A DNA stretch of 64,000 nt, taken from Ischnura elegans. Taxonomy: Eukaryota; Arthropoda; Insecta; Odonata; Coenagrionidae. The notes under the pieces are model-generated. The model did no database searches, was not told the DNA's origin, and worked only from the letters and a program-made list of their open reading frames with translations. Numbering within the stretch: the first letter of the stretch is position 1; each line of letters opens with the position of its first letter. The stretch spans positions 992,001-1,056,000 of the forward strand of contig NC_060258.1 in assembly GCF_921293095.1 (NCBI RefSeq), given 5' to 3'. Of this stretch, positions 28,541-41,045 are shown piece after piece. Made by a program: the position numbers and the translations under genes.

Positions 28541-31537
28541 GTCTGCACAGAGGTACACCCCACCTGAAATTCTACTGAAAATGAATGATTATGCGATAAC
28601 AAAATATCTTTCGTGCTGTAAATTTAAATGAAAGCAGTTCTTCTCTAAGCTGCATATTATTTGTAAAGTTTCACTTTGAAAATTATATATTAATCTTGCG
28701 CTCAAAATGACCCATTGCCATGTTGGCAGAGCATGACATCAGTCGCCAGTAAACAATAGGTTTACGTGGTGCCAGTAGACTATTTGTCCCAGTTTTAGTA
28801 AAACCTACGCATCTATCTACGTAGTTAATTTTTTTATATCTTAATTCCATCATCAGTCATGTGAAATATTTATCCTGAATAATTGACAGGTTTAAAGAGT
28901 GTATGCAAACTGGAAGATGCAGCACCATCTTAACAAATAGCACTTATTACTTTCTCATCCTCCTCATCCACGGCGATTTCCATAGTATAAGCTTATTGTT
29001 CTCACTTAATGTTCAGGGGCGGAATTCTGTACACCGTACCGACGATTGTCGGTGTCGGTAAGCCGGTCCTACCGATAAGTCTCGGTGGGAGCGATTCAGG
29101 AGACACGTTTTACCGACGATTGTCGTAATCCCACCGACAGTTGTCGGTAAACCCGTCGGTACATACCGACGATTTCAAAACACTCGGTAGGACCTACCGA
29201 CAAATTTTTAGCAACATGGCGGACTTTTGTTTACACTTTTCGGCCTAAGCTGACGATTTTAAATCATAATCTACGACGCTAGATCCGTGGAAGCGCTCTA
29301 ATTGTATGTTATTTATAATAAAAATGATTGATTAAACACTTGAAACGTAAAATTTACATAGTGGGAGCAGTATTTAACTTTACCAATGTTACACGTACCA
29401 ATGATACATTATGCGTTCCAATAGCGTAAGGTATTTTACATTATAAATATTCCGTAATTTTAAGTATGTAACGTATTGCTTTGCTTTTAAATTACTCACA
29501 ACAAGACACGATAGGTATCTATTGTTGATTCGTAAAGTTTGGATCCGAAATTAATTTATATTTTCAATAAAAACGAATGCCTATTGATGCACTTTCAATG
29601 AAATATATACGTGGACATTTCATTCACTTTCATATTAACTTCAATACCCTATGTGAGCATCTGAGAATGGGGTTTATAATGAAAATACCTCTCCTACCTT
29701 CGTAAGTACTCTTGAGAGCATCAGACAGCAACGACGAAATAGAAAAAGCATATTGCTACTATATTTTAGAAGAATATAAATGGCATCACTTAACTCCTCT
29801 CACTCTTTGACGTCGTTACCGGTGCACAAAACTTCCCGTAAAATTAATGCTGAATTTACTTCACCATAATAACCAAACACCGTACGGGACTTAAAGATAG
29901 ATTTTCATTATTACTATAAGAGCACTGAGTAGGTACGTACCGTGTATTCCATCGGTAGAAAGGGGCAAATAAAAAGAATTATTGCACGAAACAAGGAAAC
30001 ATTTAATGAATTATTCATCATAAAACTACAAAAATTTCATTTCAACACGAGAAAACCTTCATACTTTCACAAATTAACACTGATCAAGCGTATTTAGTCA
30101 AAGTCATATCAACGCAAAGTTTGAAATAACACACAAATGGTATGAAAATGCAAAAGTATGCAGTTCCAAATAGATAGCGTAAAGTATGTCACTCAAGTTC
30201 ACAATCACAACACTTGACGCAATGATACTGATGATACCTTCCGTGACATCCGCGGAATCTCGGTGTTTTTCTCAACGAATGTATTTTAAATAGCCCAAAA
30301 TGTGAATTCAAGCGACAAAAATGTTTTCTAATTAAATAATTACCCTTGTGGAAGTATCGGACTTGCGGCGAACAATGAGGCAAACGATGTAAACAAGCCG
30401 TGGCTCAAGATGAAGGTACATTGTTACAATACTAATAAAAATAATTTCGTCACTGCTAATCCCAAGAATACAATTATAATAAGCGTAGGTGAACATTTAT
30501 GTAGCAGACAAAGTCCTCTTCAAGACAATTATACTTGAAAATTGCAATACATTGAGCACCAAATGTTGCCGGTGTTCTTCTATCAACGACCGTTAAATCC
30601 TCGAATATAAAGGCTTTTTTACTTGGGCTAGAAAAAATCCGATGGTAAATACAGCAAAATCTCGGAATACAAGCCTCATCGCACCAACGGGAGTAAGAAA
30701 TTGTGTTCGCAGAGTGATTAAACATCGTAAATATCTCAGAAAGCAGTGATCAACTCTGTTTAACTTCTTCGCGGGCTGACGAATAACAGATGGCGTTTTC
30801 GGAGCCTCATTTGTTTAATGGAAACAAAGGAGAAATATGATTGGTCGAGGCACCTAGCCTCGCGTGCGGGTGCCACTTTCGTACCGACAGAAGCACTACG
30901 TCACGAATTTGTCGGTTGCACCGACAATCTGTCGGTAGCGGCGTTTTGTGAATCACATTTCTATCGGTGCTACCGACGATCGTCGGTAGCTACCGACACC
31001 GACGATCGTCGGTATCCGTGTACAGAATTCCGCCCCTGGTGTCTCCTTAGCCCCAACAGTGAAAAGGCTCAAAGTTATTAACACTTGAACCTAACAAACT
31101 GCTGTCTCTCTTAAAGACCTTAGGGATGCTAAGTAAATTGGCATAAAATATGATCCGTTGTATTTCTCCAAAACGTTAACATCATATATTCCAATATTGC
31201 ACCAAGTAAACATTAAAAGCAATGAGTAAATGACAGTAGTTAAATGAGACACAAACCAACCTTAAGATTACCCAGCGAATGAGATTATTGATTTAATTTA
31301 TGTTACATTTCAAATTCGCGGCTTCTCAACTCATAGAAATCTTCATTACTGGAGAAGAAATAAGTGGCCATGAATTAATCTACCTTCAGAATGTTCCCAG
31401 GATGCGTCTTTAAGAAGTCACAGTCAACCATAGTGAAATACAAGCACCGTAAAAACTTTTAAACAATTCATATATGTTTTCACACACCCTTAACATTATG
31501 AATCAGTATCGTCGTAGATGTTTGTTACCGTCATTAC
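28541..31537. repeat. Tandem duplication, unit B, interrupted by a 2-kb transposon
   Basis: Matches unit A on both sides of a DNA element at 29014-31038. The left part (28541-29013) corresponds to A 27552-28032, and the right part (31039-31537) to A 28033-28530. Confidence 0.88.
29014..31038. mobile_element. 2.0-kb terminal-inverted-repeat DNA transposon, PIF/Harbinger-like
   Basis: Ends are inverted copies for about 46 bp: CAGGGGCGGAATTCTGTAC followed by ACCGACGATYGTCGGTGTC. Subterminal regions (29030-29200 and 30880-31020) are dense in the palindrome ACCGACGATYGTCGGT, likely transposase-binding sites. The empty site in unit A reads GTTCTGGCATC where this copy has GTT-CAG...CTG-GTGTC, so the target was CTG. 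The interior is AT-rich. Minus-strand frames at 30189-30383 and 30474-30725 might be remains of coding, but no transposase motif is visible, so it is probably non-autonomous. Confidence 0.85.
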
Positions 31538-31782
31538 TGTTTTGTTACTGCCACAGAGCGAGTCTGGGTACTCGCATTCTGATATCAAAGGGCATTTTCG
31601 TAGCGCGAAATAATTTGGTAATTGTTGCGAACTCAGAAGCTCTTTAGCAACAAGAATATTGAGAATCATGAATTATTTATCTTGCATATACATTTTATAT
31701 GCAAAAATATTATTTTGCATACGTTAATAACTTAAACTTACTCATCTAAACTTGAAAAAAAATTAGCTTTTAATTTTAGGAG
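31538..31782. other. Right edge of the block that split ZAD copy 1
   Basis: Single-copy stretch between tandem unit B and the resumed ZAD copy 1. Nothing coding is visible. Confidence 0.4.
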
Positions 31783-32310
31783 AGCACCCCATTCCTTTGT
31801 AAAGACTAGGAGAAATTCCCAATGGTAATACTTATGTTTTTCACTGCAATAACTCATTCAACCTGTAAACCAGTTCACTCCACAAACAAATCTCAAAGCA
31901 CTCAGTGATTTACAAATTTCTAATACATTATGTTCATTTCTATGACGTACACAACGCAAAAACTTGAGAATAATTAAGGAAACAGACATAAAATGTTCAC
32001 ATTAACATATGACCTCAAAAATAAATCGAATTTCAACAGAAAAGACAGCAAATATTTTGCACGAACTCCATACTCATTGACGGCCTGGCTCATAACTGAC
32101 CAGGCTAGCAAGAATTAGTTTAGATACCAGACTTCATTTGCGTATTACACCACTAGAGGTTTACGTATGCAACAGGCTTACCATCGAAAAATGAGGTATA
32201 TCTAACGATGAGTGAAATATTATTGAGGTGCATTGAATTATTTTAAACATGGATATTTTAAAACTTTTTTCACTCGACATTACTGAGATTTTTTTACTGT
32301 TTTTCATACT
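31783..32310 (-). repeat. Segmental duplication, copy 1 (right piece; start of ZAD exon 1 and upstream region)
   Basis: Matches 35110-35640 (shared blocks include TTTACAAATTTCTAATACAT, GACCAGGCTAGCAAG and CTTCATTTGCGTRTTNCACC). On the minus strand it contains the decayed N-terminus of the ZAD exon and its upstream region. Confidence 0.8.
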
Positions 32311-32839
32311 AAAAGACCATATATGAAATGTGGCCAAGTGCAAGCCATGAAGTACCTCTTGGACTTAGTGATTGCTACATAAACTATCACAAATTGTTCC
32401 TTCAGCAAAGCCGTTCACCACTTATACTAAAAACTGCCCAAGAAGACAGCCATTAAAATAACATTGCAAAATATACTAGAAAAGAAGACTATCCCGTTCA
32501 AGTAGTTCATTGCCATCTGTACACCAACAATTATTTTTTTCATGTACTCCTAATTAAATAAAATTGATCTATAAAAAAACCACATCCCATCAGTAAATAA
32601 ACTTATGCGCAAATATGATTCTAGAAATAACCTTAACTTTGAGTGCAAACCAAATAAAAAAGCTAACAATTTCCCATGTACTCAAAATTAATTAAACAAA
32701 ATGGATCAATAAAATTAAACACATCCCATTCTCTTATCCATGAGTCTAATTACAAAAAAAACTTATACGTACAAATAATAAGCGTTTCCATAAAAGAAGA
32801 CAAAAAAATATATCACGAAAATCAAAATCATCACCTCAT
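32311..32839. other. AT-rich spacer, nothing seen
   Basis: No gene or defined repeat. Confidence 0.5.
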
Positions 32840-32849
32840 ATTTTTAACT

Positions 32850-33075
32850 CCTGTTTACACCACACATTAACATACACAAGTTATTGAGTGAATGCATGAA
32901 CGACTTTAGAAGACCAGAATCTAATGTGTACATATGCGTTGACCATATCAGAACAGGATCTATTGTCTATTCATGCATTCACAGGAGTTGTGTGGTTACA
33001 CAGTGCATTATTGTTTACATTCAAGGGTTCATATAGTTAGATAATAACTGGTACAGGTAAATGCATGGAGTAAAC
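32850..33075. mobile_element. MITE-like element, older copy
   Basis: Shares its interior with 34046-34279 (GAATGCATGAACGA, TTCATGCATTC, then ACAGTGCATTATTG). The left end reads TTTACACCACACATTAACAT, like the inverted end of the better preserved copy. Confidence 0.6.
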
Positions 33076-33894
33076 ACCAGTAAACATGGAGAACGATAAA
33101 GAAACGACCTCTACTGATTTAAAAAGCACTAAGGAGTTTAATATCCCCTGCGAGAATTATGAGGACTCCTGCATGGGAAAAACATCTAAATACATAAAAA
33201 ATAGTATTTCACAGCAAAAATATCTCTTAGAAATAACACACCTATGGGAATGAGCCCATTTTCCCCAAGCAATAAATGTATACCACACTTTCATTTTTGA
33301 CAGCACCAATATTATATACACAAAATACAATTAAACAAAAAATTATTTGAACAAACATTTTTTTATGCGAGTGCATATATTTTTTTACTAACATCTGACA
33401 GTCATCAGACATCAGACCAGATCAGACATCAGACATCTGAATTTAAACAAATAATAAAGTTATCAAATCAATCAATTACGAAACAAATATAAAAAATGCA
33501 TACGTATGTAATATTGTGACATGGTAATGAAGAGTGCACTAAATAGCCCCAAATCAACAATCTTAACTTGTTTTAAAATACTTATATCGATTTGTTGAAA
33601 TGCCTCATCATGGATATTTTTTGCAGCTGAATTATTCTGTTGTAAAACAAAGAGGAGGTAAAAAGCAAAAGAAATACATGGAAAACATATTCCACAAAAT
33701 TCTTCACGTTCATTGAAGTGTGTTATGAGTTGGTCATTGGTAAATTCAAATTATTCACTTTTATGACTGAATGAAATGAAAACACTTAGTTATACCACAA
33801 GAAAAAGCGACTTCGGTCGTCACCATTGAGGTAGCAACTGCGAGTTAATTAATGCCTCATCAGGATTCGGAAACACAATGTGGGAAATTGGACT
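33076..33894. other. AT-rich spacer with a short ATCAGACATC cluster
   Basis: Near 33395-33440 the sequence CATCAGACATCAGACCAGAT shows a few degenerate tandem copies of a 10-mer. Nothing coding. Confidence 0.5.
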
Positions 33895-34045
33895 TTTTTC
33901 ACTGCTCCGTCTATCATTGGCGGGGTCCTTTCATAACATTCAATGTTGTTAACTAACTTTAATGCTTCATTAAGTTTTGATCTCTAATAATTAGTGCTTT
34001 TCAGTTGATTTATCATGTAATACATTGATGCAGTCACTAAGCATT

Positions 34046-34279
34046 TAGGCCTGTTTCCACGATGCATTAACAGGTATGAGTTAATGTACGTTTTCTTGAA
34101 TGATTTTTGCTGACCGGAACCGTACATGTGCGATTGCATGAACCAAATTAGAACAAGTTCTATTTTCTGTGCATGCATTCGCAAAAGTTGGGTGGATATA
34201 CGGTGCATTATGGCATTCACTCTCGCGTTCATACATTTAGACATTAACCCGTACGTGTTAATGTACTGTGCAAACAAAT
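34046..34279. mobile_element. MITE inserted in duplication copy 2
   Basis: Absent from copy 1 at the matching place (GTCACTAAGCATT continues directly there). Ends are imperfect inverted repeats: GGCCTGTTTCCACGATGCAT and, on the other strand, TATTTGTTTGCACAGTACAT, both followed by TAACA and a second GTTAATG block. Relatives lie at 32850-33075, and end-like GGCCGGGCTA sequences at 27092 and 34421. The minus-strand open frame 33984-34316 is a by-product of this repeat. Confidence 0.7.
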
Positions 34280-34533
34280 ACATCGCCCGCCTTGGCAAGT
34301 GAATTATCAAATACACGATTAATTACACTTTCAAGTTATTGCTATAATCTGTTGAAACCACAAGTACAAACATTTGACAAAAATTTCATTCCAGTCCATA
34401 TGAACTTTTAACTATTAAGGCCGGGCTAAACGTTAAGTTAACACGAACAAGTTAATATCTGGTTACGTGAATGATTTCACATTATTTGAAAGTTACACGA
34501 GGCTTCCAATGAAATAAAATAAGATGCACTCAC

Positions 34534-35164
34534 CCTCAGGTCATTTCTACACGAAAATTTAGTCAGTTCTGCGTCCGATTCATGACAAATATCTGAAATC
34601 GTTGACTTCGATGAGCTTTTTCAAGCACAGTGTACACATATAGTGGCATGCAGGCCATCTCCAACAGCAACCTACGAAAGGAATGAAAACATATCCGCGA
34701 GAGATTTCAGACTTGTTGTAGAAAACATGCCCATAAAACGGAATAAAACAATAACAAAGGAGATCAGTAAAATGTAAACCCTCACTTACTTGTAAGTCAA
34801 CAAAATCGCCTAAGGCACCCTTTACAGTTATCTGGCTTCCAGCAATTGAAAAGAATATGTTGTAATAATCAGGGGCGGATCCAGGATTTCTTTCTGGGAG
34901 GGGCACAAGCAAGGCCGCATCCAGGATTTTGTTCAGGGGGGGGCACAAGGATACCTCGTAATACAAAACGAACGCAATGATAATGGGACCATATTAAAAA
35001 TCTAGCATATTTTTAAGGGTTTGGGGGGGGCACGTGCCCCCGTGCCCCCCCCCCTGGATCCGCCTATGGTAATAATAATCATTTTTCTTCATGCAAAGTC
35101 TGCACGGAGTACCCTCGAAATTCCTTTCTGAAGACTCAGAGAAATTCCCAGTGCTAATACTCAT
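34534..35164 (-). pseudogene. ZAD zinc-finger gene pseudogene, copy 2 (exons 1 and 2)
   Basis: Minus strand. Exon 1 runs from ATG 35164 (MSISTGNFSESSERNFEGTP, CRLCMKKND) to 34790, followed by GTAAGT, but is interrupted by a 199-bp hAT-type MITE at 34870-35068. The rest reads NIFFSIAGSQITVKGALGDF then VDLQ. The intron ends CTTTCGTAG, and exon 2 from 34671 reads VAVGDGLHATIC, after which a 1-base insertion shifts the frame before the second CxxC. The intact gene at 45825 reads TESSDRNPEIDLCRLC and NVACKITVKDALHDLVGLQ at the same places. Clearly a dead host gene copy. Confidence 0.8.
34870..35068. mobile_element. hAT-type MITE (199 bp) with 8-bp target duplication
   Basis: Ends CAGGGGCGGATCCAGG and CCTGGATCCGCCTATG are inverted repeats (14 of 16). 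GTAATAAT flanks it on both sides (34862-34869 and 35069-35076), the 8-bp duplication expected of hAT elements. Duplication copy 1 shows the empty site GTAATAATAAT at 27524. The interior includes long G and C runs. Confidence 0.93.
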
Positions 35165-35640
35165 ATTTTCACAGCAATAACTCATTCTATCTCTAAACCA
35201 GTTCACTCCTCAAACAAACCATGCACACAGCACTCAGTTATTTACAAATTTCTAATACATTATGTTCATTTCTATGACTTACGCCAACGCAAAAACTTCA
35301 AAATAATAAAGGAAAATTGCATAAAAAGCTCACATTTACATTGTACCTCAAAAATAAATCGCATTTCGACAGAAAAGACAGCAAATATTTTACACGTATT
35401 CAATGCTCATTGACGCCCTAACACTTAACTGACCAGGCTAGCAAGGATTAGTTTACATACGGGACTTCATTTGCGTGTTCCACCGCTAGAGGACTGCAAA
35501 TGCAAAAGGCCTAAAATCGAAAAATCAAATATTTCCAACAATATGTGATGCATCATTCTGGTTTATTGCATTATTTGGATAACACATATTTTAAAAATTT
35601 TTAATTCTGCATTAGAGAATTTTGAACTCTTTCTCATAAA

Positions 35641-36579
35641 TTCTCATTTCTTTAAAGACTGCAGAAGTAATGTGGTAATGTGACCTTGTAGACGACGAAG
35701 TTGGGCTTTAAATTTCGTTTCTTGCCAGGTGATTGAATAACTTTTAACCAAACATTTTTGCACTAAAATCAATCGAACATTTGATGAATTTTAAATGAAA
35801 TGGTCCTTTATTTTTTTTATAGAAATAAATTACTCTTCACACACCGATGTTTGGCCTGCTCTATAGGTGTGCTGTTGGCGGATAAAATGTCAACTAGAGA
35901 ACGCTGGTTCTATACTGAGGTTGATTGTATAGTCATATAATAACAAGAGAACGTTATGGATTAATCAAGGCCCCTATATACTGGTTACTAATCTCCGGCT
36001 CTATCTTGTTGCCTCGACGGACGCTACCACCCCTCCAGAGAAACTCTTGGCGCGGTGGCGCTACCACTAGGGGAAATATGAAACTACCTGCGCCGCCACT
36101 AGGGTAAATATGGAACTACCTGCGCTATCGGCGGCGGTTCTAAAGCATATTGGGACGAGAAAGTATAACGTGGTCGGTTTATTGGAAGAACGATCAGATA
36201 GACTGAATAATTTAACCATGAAAACGCGCTATGTGCTGTAAATCAATATTTTTAAAATATCGGCTGGTAAATAAGACCTATTGAAACTGAAGTAAGAGTA
36301 AATTTTTATCTCCATAAGGGTTGCACCAACTCTCAGTATTTTCCTACATTAAGACCTGGAACAAACCCGGCGACAATTCCAAAACATGTCAAGGCGAGGA
36401 CGACTTTTGCCTCATTCACTGGCAGTTATACAGTTTGTAGTCACAAAAAGCATATTGTAGCCATACTAGTAGGCTCCACACGCTCAACAGCTACATTGAA
36501 AATCTAACTAAACAGCACTAGTCTTCCTTTATCCCCTAAAACTATTACTAAATTTATATCAGGAGAGATAAAATTAATA
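35641..36579. other. Spacer with a 35-bp element shared with the gene 2 upstream region
   Basis: 35958-35992 (GGATTAATCAAGGCCCCTAT then ATACTGGTTACTAAT) is nearly identical, inverted, to 45510-45546. It is followed by a GC-rich stretch (36005-36140) with repeated CTACCACTAGGG and CGCCACTAGGG. No gene is seen. Confidence 0.6.
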
Positions 36580-36840
36580 TTTCCAATAATAAAAACATTT
36601 ATTTCAAAGAAAATTGGTAGGGAAACATTTTCAGCTGAACAATCCATCTTGATGAAGTAAATATTTTCAATTATACTTCAAACTACATGAATCTACAATA
36701 ACACACAATCTACAACATAAATTATTGCATGAAAATGAAATTAACGAAGTTTGACATAACTTCTTCATTAGAATTCCAGCAGAAACCAGCCACCTTAGGT
36801 CTTGAAAATTGAATCTCACCACTGAATTATCCTCGAATGA
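36580..36840. repeat. Dispersed duplication, copy 1 of 2
   Basis: AACATTTTCAGCTGAACAAT, then ACTTCTTCATTAGAATTCCA and AGCCACCTTAGGTCTTGAA match 38260-38515 in direct orientation, with many differences. Old repeat of unknown type. Confidence 0.65.
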
Positions 36841-38259
36841 ATTTCAAGAGAATCTTTCAAGGAGTTCCAAGGCCATCATATAATCTGAGAAAAAATATCA
36901 GTGTGAAGGAAGAAGTGAATTAGAAAGGAAAACAACATAACAATGAAAAGTAATGAAAAATTAAATATGCCAACATGAATAAAAATAAACCAACAAATTT
37001 CAGAACCTCGATAACTATTACCATACTTATCGCATAACCCAAAACTCAAGGGAATACATATAAATTTTACCAAAAAGAGAAAAATATTGAATAAACTTAA
37101 ATAACAGTAGCCATACCAGGTTTGGGATCACCGTTAAACCTGAAAAAAGAAAGATAAAGAAAAGGATGAATTACAAATAGGAGGTATAAGATAATGGCAA
37201 AGGCATTAAAATTATTTCACACATTTCGTATTTAAGAGTATTAATTACTTAATGCATTATGTTTCAATAGCAAAATTTGCAAACATTCATGAAAGAAATC
37301 CTTCCAATAAGAAAAAATGTAGAAATAATAGCACAGGCTTATTGTTATCACTGCCGTAGACCTGATAACATCCATTAAATCAGTATCATCGTGACAGATG
37401 TGTCAACTTTGTATCTCAAGGCAGAAAGTTGGATCTTGCATGAAGCATTATGGATCTAAAGATCTGAATGGTCGCTGCTCCATAAGAAGTAAAAACAGAT
37501 AGCAATGGCTATTACTTTACCAGTACATCCCTTTACATCAAATCATATCCACAAAGTTTCGGGTTCACAGGTTATAATGTAGAATATTATGCTCCAGAAA
37601 TGGAAACATAAGTTAGCAGAGAAGGCCAAAACAATAATAACAGGTAATATGCAATCATAAATTTGAATAAATGAACTAACTTTGCAGTAAGATGGCTAAT
37701 TCCAATTCCATGAATTATTCAGCTTATTGGATGAATTATTCAGGTAAGGCATGCAGTCTACACAGATGAAATTGTGCAAAAAAACTCAAAGGAAAAATCA
37801 TTCGGGAGATTCCTTAAAAGTTATGACCCTGGCTAGTCCCAGCATACTTAAACACATATCCATATTTTCCCATACAACTCAACACTTTCAAATCCCAAAT
37901 GAAGGCGAACCAATTTCATTCAGTTCTCCGCAGTGGTTTCACAACAAAGTTGACGATCTGAAAATGAAATCTTGATTTAAAACCGGAGACCATGAAATGA
38001 TAGGAGACAGATATGGAAGGATGTGAGACTATAGTCAAATCATGGAATTTGTAACGTACTTACTCCATGTTAAAGCAGTTCCTCGAATCTTGGCAGTGTT
38101 TTTTGGATTTGAGGGTCAGGATCACTTTATCAGATGCAGTTGACATACATCCAAAGTTATCAAAGTTTTACAAAAATCTGTGAAAGTAAAAAGTTCTCTC
38201 TTATCTTTTGAAAATAATCACTAGGATTACTTATATCAAGAAAAAAAAACACCTTTTGA
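36841..38259. other. AT-rich spacer with a possible minus-strand splice acceptor
   Basis: At 37107-37131 the minus strand shows CTTTCTTTTTTCAG followed by GTTTAACGGTGATCCCAAAC and a GTATGG, which could be a micro-exon. The open frame at 37751-37975 has no domain. I call no gene. Confidence 0.4.
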
Positions 38260-38515
38260 AGCTTACCAACACTTATTTCCGAGAAAAATTGATAAGCAAA
38301 CATTTTCAGGTATACATTCTATCAAAAGGAAGTAAATTTCCACATCAATTCGTCAAACAACATCTCTGTATAATGTCATGAAACAGACAGCCACAAAAAG
38401 CATCAATTATTCTCCTGAAAACGGATTAAATAAAAGCTGACTGTAAGTTCTTCATTTGAATTCTAGTAGGAAACAGCCACCAAAGGTCTTGAATATTGAA
38501 GTCCACCGATGAAGA
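38260..38515. repeat. Dispersed duplication, copy 2 of 2
   Basis: Counterpart of 36580-36840 (AAACATTTTCAGGTATACAT, AGTTCTTCATTTGAATTCTA, AGCCACCAAAGGTCTTGAA). The match ends where the THAP-like fragment begins. Confidence 0.65.
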
Positions 38516-38730
38516 GGAAGAACGATCTGTCGACGAAAACGACGGGATTTGTTCGTGAAGATCACTTTACCTTCAGTAATTATAACAGAATTATGCTGAG
38601 AAATGACTTGAGCGTGTGGTGCGGAGGAAGTGCAGTTGCCCTGTTTGCGCAGTACCCGCCTGTCGCTTGCATGCTGTTTTTGCTGAGTTATCGTAGGTTG
38701 ACGGCCCTCGTAATACCCGATGTCTTATAA
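38509..38730 (+). pseudogene. Possible THAP-domain fragment
   Basis: The frame reads KRKNDLSTKTTGFVREDHFT then FSNYNRIMLRNDL. The TGFV.EDHF......Y pattern resembles the C-terminal half of a THAP zinc finger (xxVCxDHF), with arginine in place of the usual cysteine before EDHF. THAP domains occur in P-element-type transposases and in host regulators. No N-terminal half or flanking repeats were found, so this is tentative. Confidence 0.3.
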
Positions 38731-41045
38731 TTATTGTATTTTTTAATTTATCAATGATTAATCAGGATAAGACTACTTAAAGGGTACATCCAGTAGGCTA
38801 CCCTCCCTCTCTCCTAAATCAATTGACTCACATGCATAGAATTCCAACTGAACTCCCTCGACACCATATTTGCTACCTAGGAGTGTAGAATTTGTAAGAG
38901 CTCGATTGTATATAATCACGACCTCCTCCAATCAACTGACTTAGTGCCATAGGAGGAAATACAACCTGAGGAAGTGATGGAAAGCCGAGTTCAGGAAAAG
39001 TCCTGCCAATTAAAACCAGAATCAAAAACTGTTGGTGTCCAGAAAAAAAACCTTCAGTATACTGTGTTTTTCTTGGAAAAAAGGCAGCATTGTATTTAAG
39101 AGTAGACTGTGAAAATTATTTTATTGTCAATTTGCTGTCAGGAAAGACTGGGTTACCTGTTGTTGTTATGTTAAGAAAAATTAGACACAACGAATCCTTC
39201 AATATTTTAGCTAAGAATATCTCAATGTCTCGCCCTCGACAGCGGCACGATATTTTTCTGCTTCCATTATTCCGATGGCTAGTCTGTTGAAAAATCTGGT
39301 TTTTATGGTTGACAAAAAAAAGATATTGCTTAGTTTTGCACCCTTTCCTGCTTGCCTTCACATGTAGAGTCAACTATTGATTGTTTAGAAATAGACATTG
39401 AAAAGCCAGGTAACCCAATTTGGCAAATTATAACCTGAATTGGAGCATAAAAAAATAGATGAGTATCCACTACAGTGGGTGACATTTTGTCTTGTATGGA
39501 TCAGTATTGTTACTGCGATTAAAACATCAAATTACGCTTACTTTATTGTGCTACGAGAGGCATAAAGTAAAAAAGTGAATTGCGAAGGAAACTCTAAATC
39601 CGTTTTTACAGTAATCAGTGCATTATACCGCTGATAGTAAAGAAAAATAGAAATAATGTTTTTCAAACGCAATTATTTCAAAATGAATATTTTTTACATT
39701 GCTATAAAATTAATGAATTGTTTATAGCTCAAATATTTCTATCTAAACTCTATCAAAAAATAAATAAATCATTTGATTATTCTTTAGAAAATTTCATTTC
39801 GAGGGGTTATGGTGACCGGGCAATAGATAGTGTCATTCACATAGACTGGATTTCTTGAGCAAATTCCAAAAGGCTGTGGGGTAATTGTAGTCGCGCGTTC
39901 AAACTAACTGCTCACTCATTCAGTGGTAAATTTGAGAGTTAATTATACCACCAAGAGTTTCAAAGAATGTTAAGAGCTCTAAAGATGAAGTTATTCTAAC
40001 TAAGCAAATAGAAAGCTTTAGGATCCATGTGGAGAGAGTAATAAGAATGGTCAGAGAATACAAGTTGCTTGTCCTTCATTCCTGCATTGATAACTATTTG
40101 GTGCACAAAAGTAGGATTAGAGGATAACTTTAAAAGAGAATCACTTCTACCATAACGATATTCGGGCTCTGCCTCAATGATGGGGAAATTTTGTAGGAAG
40201 CGTCAGAAAATACTTTGAATGCATTTATAACCAATGCACACATTTATAACCATTTAAAAAAATAAAGTTAAATTTTTCATTTAAAAAACATCGAGAGATT
40301 AGTTGCACACCTAATACTATTTAACATAAATGATTGAATTTTGTCATTAGTTTACTAAATAGCTAATAATTATTTTGTAGTCATCTAATAGAAGTTTCAT
40401 AGCTAACATTAAAGGTTTATTATCTTATGCCAATCGTTAAACAGCCATTATAAAAGTGGCTCCAAAAGCACATAACCTGTCAAAACATGTACACACTTCA
40501 GACAGTATGCATACAGAACACACCTTAAAACTGTACATAGTATGATGTGCATAATGTGTACACAAACATTACCTTAAATCTGTGCACAGAAAGTATTTCA
40601 CAACATACTGAATCAAATATCCGATATCATACTGAAAGCAAAAAAATCATAACTCGTGCCATATAAACTATATTTGCACTAACTAGATGCATCAATATTT
40701 AATGCAGAAATTTTCAACGGAGGCCGAGTAGCTACTTCTGTATTCGTAAAAGCTGGTCCACTAAAGGCAAAATAAACGAGAAAAAATTACCGCGAAGTCT
40801 TCACTTCTTTAATTTCTGCAGCCAAAAAGTTACTTTTAAAATATAATGCCATCATTAAGGAATCCACCTTTGGGAGATTATCGCAACAGTCTTTTCACGA
40901 AACCGTCTTCCATTTCGCATATGTTCGATATATTTTTTTAATACGAGTACAGAAAATGGATAAAATATGCTTAACGTGACTAAATACCGTCATAAAATGT
41001 CTGAGAGAAAACACGGTTAAAAAATATGTCGAAATATTAACTTAC

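Larger units (their letters stand above)
33895..35640 (-). repeat. Segmental duplication, copy 2 (ZAD locus)
   Basis: Direct-orientation counterpart of copy 1 (26800-27566 plus 31783-32310). Apart from two MITE insertions it is continuous, so it shows the structure before copy 1 was split. Confidence 0.82.

Noticed and set aside
33395-33440. CRISPR-like or functional short repeats (CATCAGACATCAGACC)
   Set aside because: Only a few degenerate tandem copies without spacers; a local microsatellite.
38024-38150. Minus-strand exon reading ILTLKSKKHCQDSRNCFNM before GTAAGT
   Set aside because: The donor is good but there is no pyrimidine-rich acceptor, and similar sequence recurs near 43500, which suggests a repeat.
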